Part shown: piece by piece, positions 56,408 through 64,000 of the stretch
Layout of the letters: each line of letters opens with the position of its first letter
Position numbering within the stretch: the stretch's first letter is position 1
Assembly: GCA_019914945.1 (NCBI GenBank)
Contig: CM034099.1
Location: 11,421,001-11,485,000, forward strand
Length of the DNA stretch: 64,000 nt
Reading direction: 5' to 3'
DNA from: Typha latifolia
Taxonomy: Eukaryota; Streptophyta; Magnoliopsida; Poales; Typhaceae
Notes under the pieces: generated by a model
The model's input: the letters and a program-made list of their open reading frames with translations, nothing else
Databases searched by the model: none
Told to the model about the DNA's origin: nothing
Position numbers and translations under genes: made by a program

Positions 56408-57228
56408 GTAGTCAACACAAAAATGCCATGACCCATCCTTCTTTCGCACCAATAACACAGGCGATCAGTAAGAGCTATGACTTGGTTGTATGAGGCCTTG
56501 CTCCAATATCTCGGCCACTATCTTGGAGATAACTTCCTTTTGCACATGTGGATACCGATATTGTCTCACGTTCGCTAGTGCAGCCCCAAGCACAATCTCT
56601 ATGCGATGGTTCGTCGTTCGCCTTGGCGGTAACTCTTTTGGCTCCTCAAACAGTCCAGCAAATTTATCCAATAAATTAGACAAACTAATTGTAGTACTTG
56701 GACTCATTTGAGGTTCATCTTCTACTGGTCCTAACTGAAGAAGATAGGCCCAATCACTCACACAAGGTAGCCCCACCATTGACTGCATCGCTATAATCGA
56801 CGGGGATCGAACGCCATCAAGCTGCATCTCTTTGTTTTCTTGCTTAAATTTCATCCACATACCCTAGAAATCAAATATGATGGGTCCCAAGCTCTGCAAC
56901 CACTGAGTGCCAAGGACAATGTCCGCTACTTGTAGTGCCAACAGATACATGTCCACAATGATGTCGTGTCATTGTAGGTGTATACCGACCCGGCGCACAA
57001 GCTCTCCACCCGAAGCTTCGTGCCATCTCTAATAGCGACCTCAAACCCTGCGGTTTGTTCAGCGTCCAAGCTCATCTTCCTCACCAACCTCTCATCTAGA
57101 AAGTTATGTATACTCCCAGAATTGATAAGGATGTGCACACAATTCTTTCTAACGAGTCCGTCCACCCGCAATGTCTTCGACACGAAAGTACCCGAATATG
57201 CATGCATAGATATCTCAGCTTGAATATC
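56408..57228 (-). pseudogene. M2 fragment a: protease and RT start
   Basis: Minus strand: SMHAYSGTFVSKTLRVDG, protease LINSGSIHNF (catalytic Asp now Asn, about 57120), a decayed DIVLGTQW region near 56920, linker MQLDGVRSPSIIAMQ, PRRTTNHRIEIVLG (56600), [23 protein letters not shown] (RT start), then a broken SSPVLLVRKKDGSWHF-type stretch to FCVDYS at 56408. It is cut on the left by C2 and on the right by the truncated D2 LTR. Together with fragments b, c, d and LTR B3 it makes one element. Confidence 0.87.
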
Positions 57229-58377
57229 GAACACCCATCGTTCGCTAGGGCATGCGTCTAGTGAGTTACCCTCATGTGATTTCTATTAACTAGTGGGGTA
57301 CCCGATCCGGATAGATTTTGATTTATCCTTACGTATGGTAGCGTATGATTATGACTGAGATACTCTTAGCATATGACAGGGTATGATTATGACTGAGATA
57401 CCCTTAGCATATGGCAGGGTATGCTTTGAGTCTATGGGTAGGATGTTGAGATTGGGTACCGGGTGTTGACTATGCACAGTGGTCTAGTATGATGATGACA
57501 TTCAAATATGACATTGATGATTGAGATGTTGAGAAATGCATATGATTTCATTATTATCTGATATACGTGATTATTGAGTAGTCAATATATATCATATGTG
57601 GTTGCATTTGATAGCATAGCATGGTCATAGCCGGTATACTTCATATGTGTCATATTTGAGAGAAAGTTATAATGATGGTATAACATGGAGTTTTATTTAT
57701 ACATTGTCGAGAATTATATACTTTGATCAGTTATGATATGATATCTATATTTCATTTATATATTATTGAGGATACATGCATATACTCGTTCATGATATAA
57801 TGCACCTATGTGATTCATATTATCCAATACATGATTTACTCTTTATTTTTTCTAACCTAGTCAGATATGTGGTGCGTAATAGTGACTTGAGATATCCTGA
57901 GAAGATATTTCTAGAATAATGAGGTGAGCTATAGGTGCGAGACTGGATAGATGATAATTTGTATAGAAATTTGAGTTGTATCGTTGTTTGTTATATTTAT
58001 ACTTTAATATACTAGACGATGATTTGTATAATATAGGTCAGATTATATTATACTCATGTGTTGGTGGTTATAAGTTGTATATTGAGGTTTGTGGTGGCCT
58101 ATGTGGGTTCTGCCAGATTATCTAGTAGTCTAGTGTATATTATTGTGGACTTGGATATTCATATGTTAACAAGTTTATCTAATTGATAGTATAATTTATT
58201 TGGTGATAGATTATGTGAGCATGAATATGTTAGCAGATTTTATTTGATGATGTCATGATTATATGGGCATAAGAGTATATTTGTACACGACGGGCCCCGC
58301 CCGACCTATCGCGTGTGTCGCGCATGCCGTGTGGGCGTGTGGACGTGCATGTGCCTTTGCCGGGCGGGGGAGTTATA
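57229..58377 (+). repeat. 5' LTR of D2, 5'-truncated
   Basis: Begins inside the D LTR (TCGTTCGCTAGGGCATGCG matches D3 near 27825). Contains two 38-base repeats (GTATGATTATGACTGAGATAC at 57343 and 57381) and ends GGGGGAGTTATA (expected GCGTTACA). Confidence 0.78.
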
Positions 58378-61300
58378 ATTTAGGTTGTATTAGAGCTTAG
58401 ATTTAAGGATGATCTAGCAAACCATCAAGTACACTAGTTGTCAATTTTATTTAAGGTTGCGCTAGTAGTCGATCTCAATGAGTTTGATATTAATTGATTG
58501 AGATAGATGCCTGAGTTATAACGTTGAGGTTATTAAGTTTGATGCTTGACGATATTGATAGAAATAATTTTAGATATTGGTATATTGAGAATTTATCTAT
58601 GCTACTAATGAATAGGAAGAAATATTACTAAATTATGTATTGATGTTATTGATGCTGAGGTGTTACAGTCTATGGAGCAAAATATTAGAGATATAGATAT
58701 ATTCATATGATGTGATAAAGTGTAAAAATTTGTAAACATGTGAAGATATGTATTTTGTGCAGGAGGATTATTATCAGTAGATTTGAGGTTAGTTTGAATA
58801 AATATTGCATATTTTGGATTTTGATTCTTTTATGGATACAGTTGGGACTAGGAGATGATGTAAAAAGGTATAGGTGTAGGAAGACCATTTTGAATCTTTA
58901 TGTGGATTTTAATCATTGATTGTAGTTGGATGATCTTATATTGTGAAAATATATTAGATGATGTGATATGATTGGGGATTGTAAAATTTTAGGATGATTG
59001 ATATGATAGGTTGTCTTTGCAAGATGCTTGTGTTAGTAGTTATAAAAGTTCTGATTGTTCTAGCAAATAGATGTTTAGCAACTTTGTTACATTATTAACT
59101 TGATGATTACAAAGAGGATAATAAAGATCGAAAATATGACATGAACTAAGATTACGAATTATGAATGATTTTAGTAATTAAGATTTAATGTAATTTTTGG
59201 ATGACATGAAAGTGAGTTTAGTTTAGAAACTGCTAAATATATGGATATGATTAAGTGGAAGAATGATAATGAGATGAACCGTATAAGGTGATAGTAATTT
59301 ACTAAGATAGTAGCACTTGATATACCTTGTATGACAGCGAAAAAATGCATTACTAGTTTAGTTTTGACATAGATTTAGAAGATAAGAATATTATAGCATG
59401 TAGATTATGTGTTTTTAATGTTGGATTTGAGTTGAAAATATGTAGACTTATATTAATTTACGATTATTATGTGGTACTGATGATGTTTTAGAATAATTTT
59501 GAACAATATTACAAGATTAAAATATTTAATATATGTTGTGGAGTTTTGTTCGAGGGATGTAATAGAATATTAAGTTAAAACTTTTGAGGACTTACCATGT
59601 TTAGGTTATTATTTATTAAAAAATAGATATGATGATTTTTTTGGACATGGGTATTAAATTGTGTATTATGATAATGTCTTGATTATTCAACTAGAGAGGT
59701 ATGTAGATAGAATTACATATAGAGTTTATGATATATATGACTATGCATTATGATCGATTTGGAAGTTGGACCATATTCAGTGTATTGGCGGATGTTTATT
59801 ATATTGTTAGACGATAAATAAATAGTGATGTATAGAAAGTGATTATATTCGCATCTTTATAACCTTTGACTAACGTGATAAATTATTACCAGAAGTTATT
59901 GAGCGAGCTTTTTGGAATGATGAGATTGATTTTAATAATTGTAATGACTTACAAGTTTGCATATGAGTTTTAAGATAAAGATATCTGATTGGGAGATGAT
60001 GATTATAGAATTGATAATTCTATTATAGTTTGTAAATTTTTTATTTTTAAGAAATTACAAAATTGAGGATGTGAGTTGATTTAAAATAAAAGAGAATATA
60101 TATGTTACTGAGGTTGATAATTATTATTCTTGGGCGTTCTGTTATCCATATGAATAAATTGATTTCATTTGCTTTATTGGTAGATCAGATCATAATAGCC
60201 TTAGTATCTCATTAGTTCATGGACAGTACTTTTATGAGTTTACCTGAATTATGAGTATGTACTCTTAAAGATTAAGTATGATGGGTTAGTAAATACTTGG
60301 AACTTTAGTATCTTATTAGTTCATGGATAGTACTTTTATGAGTTTATCTGAATTATGAGTATGTACTCTTAAAGATTAAGTATGATGGGTTAGTAAATAC
60401 TTGGAACTTTATTAGTTATATGATGCTATGTTGATGTTATTGAGTATATGTTAACAGTTGTTGGATATGGATTTGTTTTATGAGTTGAGTATTATATTGT
60501 CGTCATTGGAAAAGATTGTTAGATTATTTGACAGAATTTACTAGGAAGTTATTGCTTTTACAATGGTGATTGAGTTAATCATGATTGGATTGGAACTATA
60601 TGAATTAATGAATAGATAGTTTGGATGCAGAAAACAATTGATAGAAAGATCATTATAATTTTTTTTTATCATCTATGTTGCTTGAGGCAACTTGAATTTA
60701 ACCATTCAGATATTGCAAGTTAAGAAGGAAGATAATATAGGGAATCAGAAGGCTTTATAAATTTTATTTGATATTGCAGTATGATTAACATTGATAGGTT
60801 GGATTTGATGAGTTGTATGTTATTTTGAAGAATGTATTATATACATAGTCTGTGATTTAGTAGCCTTATATGAATAGTTATGGTATCTCATTCAGATTTG
60901 TTTAGTAAAGTGCATAATGGTTTAAGTATATGAGTAGTGTATTTTTGGATAAGAGAGTTTGTACTATTGCCCAAGTTCTATGATGATATCAGATAATGGT
61001 GAGTATATTTAGATTAGCGACATAATTTGCCTAGAAAGAAAAACATGAGTTAAATATTTCTGATGTTCTTGAAATATTATGTATTTATTGTGCTACCCAG
61101 TATTAATGATATTATTGAGGGTTAATCCATTAAGCATGTTTGGGATCAGAGTATACATTCTGTAGATCTTGGAGATAATATAAATGTATCATAAGTAATT
61201 ATGTCATTTCATTACTATATGGTTGTAGTTAGCAGAAGAAGTGATAGATTTGAATAGGTTGAGGTATTTTGGAGTAGAACATGATACAACTAATAGATGA

Positions 61301-61626
61301 CAACACTTTCTATATTACAGAATCGGTGTACATTCTTTCTTGTAGACCAGTGGTATTATCAATCTCTATGGATATAGTGTGATTACTTGACTAACTTAGA
61401 TCTAGGAATTTATTCTTATATAGAAGTTACTTGTGGTTGTGTAATGTTAGGAATTAATGAGTAAATTAGTAAACGAATTATGAGTTCTAGATCTTTATCT
61501 AAAAAAGTGAGATTAGAAAATTGTCGATTTGATTAGAGGGTAGTGGAACTAGATATGTTAATTTTCTTACAATACCAGCATGATTTAAATTTCGGGGTCG
61601 AAATTTTTATAAGGGGGGAAGAAAAA
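58378..61626 (+). other. Internal region of D2, non-coding
   Basis: Starts with a decayed PBS (58388-58402 region). No ORF above about 65 codons on either strand and no gag/pol motif. The sense strand has visibly more G than C. It matches D1 (minus) at the PBS side (GATTTAAGGATGATCTAGC), near 58855 (AGGAGATGATGTAAAAAG) and at the PPT side. Confidence 0.75.
60201..60406 (+). repeat. 103-bp tandem duplication in D2
   Basis: Two copies beginning around TTAGTATCTC/TTAGTATCTT with ATTAGTTCATGGA at 60211 and 60314. They differ at very few positions. D1 seems to have a single copy at the matching place. Confidence 0.85.
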
Positions 61627-62309
61627 TGTAACAACCCAACCGTTAATAAAAAAATTTAATTAATTAATTAAAATTTTCATCGGCACGACATGGCCGGCCA
61701 CACTATGCCCAGCCCCGTTCCCATGAAGCTGCATGAACATCTTGCGTGGAGGGTGCCATGCGCCCCGCCACCGCTATCGCATCACTGATTCGGGGTAAGA
61801 TTATATTCACTGAGTCTTTTGCTCATGACTCTGTTTATTTTCTTTTCTAATCCCCTCAGTGGTGCGTAATAGCGACTTGAGGTATCCTAAGAAGATATTT
61901 CTAGAATGATGAGGTGAGATATAGGTTCGATATGGTATAGATGATAATTTGTATAGAAATTGAGTTGTATCATTGTTTGTTGTGTTTATACTTTATTGTA
62001 CTAGACGATAATTTGTAAAATACAAGTCGAATTATATTATACTCATATGTTAGTAGTTATAAGTTATATCTTAATAGTTTGTCGTGGCCTATGTGGGACC
62101 TGCCAGATTATGTAGCGTTCTAGTATATATTATTGTGGACTTGGATATTCATATATTAACAGATTTATCTAATTGATAGTATGATTTATTTGGTGATGGA
62201 TTCTATGAGCATGAATATGTTAGCAAATTTTATTTAATGATGTCATGATGGACCCCGCTCGACCTATCGCATGGGCGTGCATGTGCCCGTGCGAGGCGGG
62301 GGCGTTACA
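61627..62309 (+). repeat. 3' LTR of D2, internally deleted
   Basis: TGTAACAACCC start, GC block with CGGCACGACATGGCCGGCC, then a jump at about 61785 from CCGCTATCGC to ATCACTGATTCGGGG, losing the middle of the LTR. It ends GGGGGCGTTACA at 62309. 683 bases against about 2.87 kb in D3. Confidence 0.8.
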
Positions 62310-63352
62310 ATAATTATGTTGGTAAAAATCTTATATTTATATTTATATAATTATTTTAGCATCTTATTATTGTCCACTAGTTTTATGAAATATTAGGTTT
62401 GCATATTATGTTTATATAATTGAATGATGACTATTTTTCATATAGTTAATGATTAATTAAATAAGAGTACATATCACAAAATAATTATTAATAAGATTAT
62501 ATTTGTAATTATATTTTCATAAATCATATATATATAGTCGTTGTTAGTTATATACAAAAAAAAAGAGATAAATCACTATATATTAATTACTTACTCTATA
62601 ATTAGCAAACTAGGATTCTTATTAAATAAATATAAATTTTGGTAATAGTGTATTAATATTATCACAATTAAATTTATCGTACAAATCTAATTAATTTTAA
62701 ACCTAGTAAACTATCATATTTTACTTGAACGGATTATAATAGGATAAACGACTAACTTTATATTACCTAAACATTTTCCGATCTCGAACCCCGTGTTTGA
62801 GACCCCGTTGACTCTACTAGTGATGATTTAATGCTTGATTGACGGACGTGAAGAAGGCGTGGTTTGTGTCTTCTGATCAGATTCTAAGTAGTCTTATCCC
62901 CTAGACACCTTTCTGAAATTATGATATATTATATAATTATATATATCCATATTTTAGCATCCAGCATGACTATATGATCTTATCTAGAGATTATTTCAGT
63001 CAAGTATATTTTATCATTCATTTAATTAGACTGATCTTGAATATGAATATGCTAGTGATATACAGAGATGATTGGATATGACTACACTGTTATGACTTTA
63101 TGTCAAGATGATCTCTAATATGAGTATGCATGTGATAGAATAGCATGAGTATGCATATGATAGATATATGATTGGAGATTGCATCGCATTATATTTCTTT
63201 TGACTCCTTTTCCACCTAAATTCTTAATATATATTGACTTTTTATAGTACTATATGTATGCACGTGATCTATTATATAGAAGAAAATACATAAATCTTAT
63301 TGATAGAAAAGTTGATGGAAAAAGCATAAGGGTACCTAAGTAGGCACCGGGG
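62310..63352 (+). mobile_element. LTR D6 fragment
   Basis: AT-rich stretch and the block with GATAAACGACTAAC, GAGACCCCGTTGACT and CTAGACACCTTTCTGAAAT. These match D3 between about 26650 and 27710. It has no LTR ends. D2 adjoins it on the left and LTR B4 on the right. Confidence 0.65.
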
Positions 63353-64000
63353 TGATACACTTTGCTAGAGTCTTTTCTTATTGCATTAGTTATTTATTTT
63401 TAAGAAAATAAAGTTTCTGTAGGTTGCATTCGAACACAGAAGGGGTGCGTTCGAACACTTTTGCGAATGCCTGCATCAGTTTACAAAAATAGAGAACACA
63501 AAATATGCATTCGAACGCGGTCGGGCACATTAGAACGCCCACGTGAGAACGTCTACATTAGTTCGCATCCACAAAGAACGTATTTTGTGCGTTCGAACGC
63601 GATCGGCGAGAGTCCACTAGTATTAAGGTTAATAATTATTATTTTGGCTTGTTGGCTAGCCTCTATAAAGGTGTGGATGGCAGCCAAAATTATTATGATG
63701 AATGAATATTGATTTCTATCTTCCTCTATCCTCTCTCTAGTCTCTCTACCCTAATCTCTCTCCTCCCTCTTTACCAATTGGTCACCTCTACCATTGGCAA
63801 GGTCTCATCTATCTTTTAATCTCCCTCATCTATCGAGTCCTCCCTCCTCCTTGGGATCTTGGCCACTTCTCCCCCTTTGTCCTTATCCCTTAAATTACAT
63901 CAACCATCCATTCTCATCTCCATTATCATCCATAACCCAATCATCCTCTTCACCCATCACCACCATCATCACTCCCACTCTAGCATATTTTTGTCCCAGT
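63353..64000 (+). mobile_element. LTR B4, runs off the window
   Basis: Starts TGATACACTTTGCTAGAG. Array at about 63425-63605, TATA-like CTCTATAAAGGTGTGG at 63661-63676, CT-rich leader, and the TTTTTGTCCCAGT segment at the window end. It appears inserted in D6 (left flank CGGGG). Confidence 0.85.

Larger units (their letters stand above)
57229..62309 (+). mobile_element. Non-coding long-LTR element D2 (LARD-like)
   Basis: 5'-truncated LTR 57229-58377, PBS, internal region of about 3.25 kb without ORFs, polypurine tract (ATAAGGGGGGAAGAAAAA), 3' LTR 61627-62309. It is plus-strand, the mirror of D1. The PBS reads TTGTATTAGAGC (two transitions from consensus). The tail before the PPT, ATTTCGGGGTCGAAATTT, is the type seen before the LTR in Tekay/Del chromoviruses, which suggests an autonomous partner of that kind. 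The base after it begins ATAAT; the left duplication is lost. Confidence 0.82.

Noticed and set aside
58703..58888. Small ORF in the D2 core
   Set aside because: 61 codons, AT-rich, minus strand, no counterpart in D1.

Overview
This is plant nuclear DNA, and every part of it that I can classify is LTR-retrotransposon sequence. I see no host gene, tRNA, rRNA or CRISPR array. The plant assignment rests on three things: primer-binding sites matching the 3' end of initiator tRNA-Met (TGGTATCAGAGC); Ty3/gypsy pol genes with plant chromovirus order (gag, protease, RT, RNase H, H2C2/DDE integrase, chromodomain); and a Sirevirus-like Ty1/copia element with the plant-specific third gene in the env position. 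Heavy nesting and solo LTRs suggest a repeat-rich intergenic or pericentromeric region of an angiosperm. I cannot name the species.

Layout. 0-3.5 kb: a decayed gypsy 3' end and several LTRs. 3.5-10.9 kb: a 5'-truncated Sirevirus-like copia element with broken gag-pol, a separate promoter, a 5'-UTR intron, a better preserved third gene and its 3' LTR. 10.9-13.9 kb: LTR debris. 13.9-19.3 kb: gypsy element C1, which keeps RT but has lost integrase. 20-30 kb: gag relics, a non-coding long-LTR element (D1), and D-family and C-family LTRs nested in one another. 30.3-35.8 kb: minus-strand element C3, without RT. 35.8-57.2 kb: one old minus-strand gypsy element (M2) cut into pieces by a solo C LTR, by a family-A element that itself contains another family-A element, and by element C2 (also without RT). 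57.2-62.3 kb: a second non-coding D element (D2). 62.3-64 kb: D and B LTR sequence. Five insertions are closed by visible 5-bp target-site duplications (AATAA, TGCCG, GTGTC, TAAGG, ATATT/ATATC), so part of the order of events can be read directly.

The strongest unexpected signal is a CpG-rich palindrome, GCGTTCGAACGC, with a companion CATCGCGTTCGCAAAT-type motif. It occurs in arrays just upstream of the TATA box in the gypsy LTR families A, B, C, E and F, in the LTR of the unrelated copia element, and upstream of that element's internal promoter. The D LTRs show none. This looks like a U3 enhancer module shared, captured or converged upon by several retrotransposon lineages of one genome.

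Other points of note: C2 and C3 share one deletion joining protease to the pre-integrase linker, so an RT-less subfamily probably moved in trans. Two LTR families carry extra PBS-like units inside their LTR 3' ends. The D elements have near-equal 3.25-kb internal regions with no ORF, resembling LARDs. All coding regions are broken, so nothing here looks autonomous. Boundaries come from reading by eye; those without a TG..CA end or a duplication are uncertain by tens of bases.
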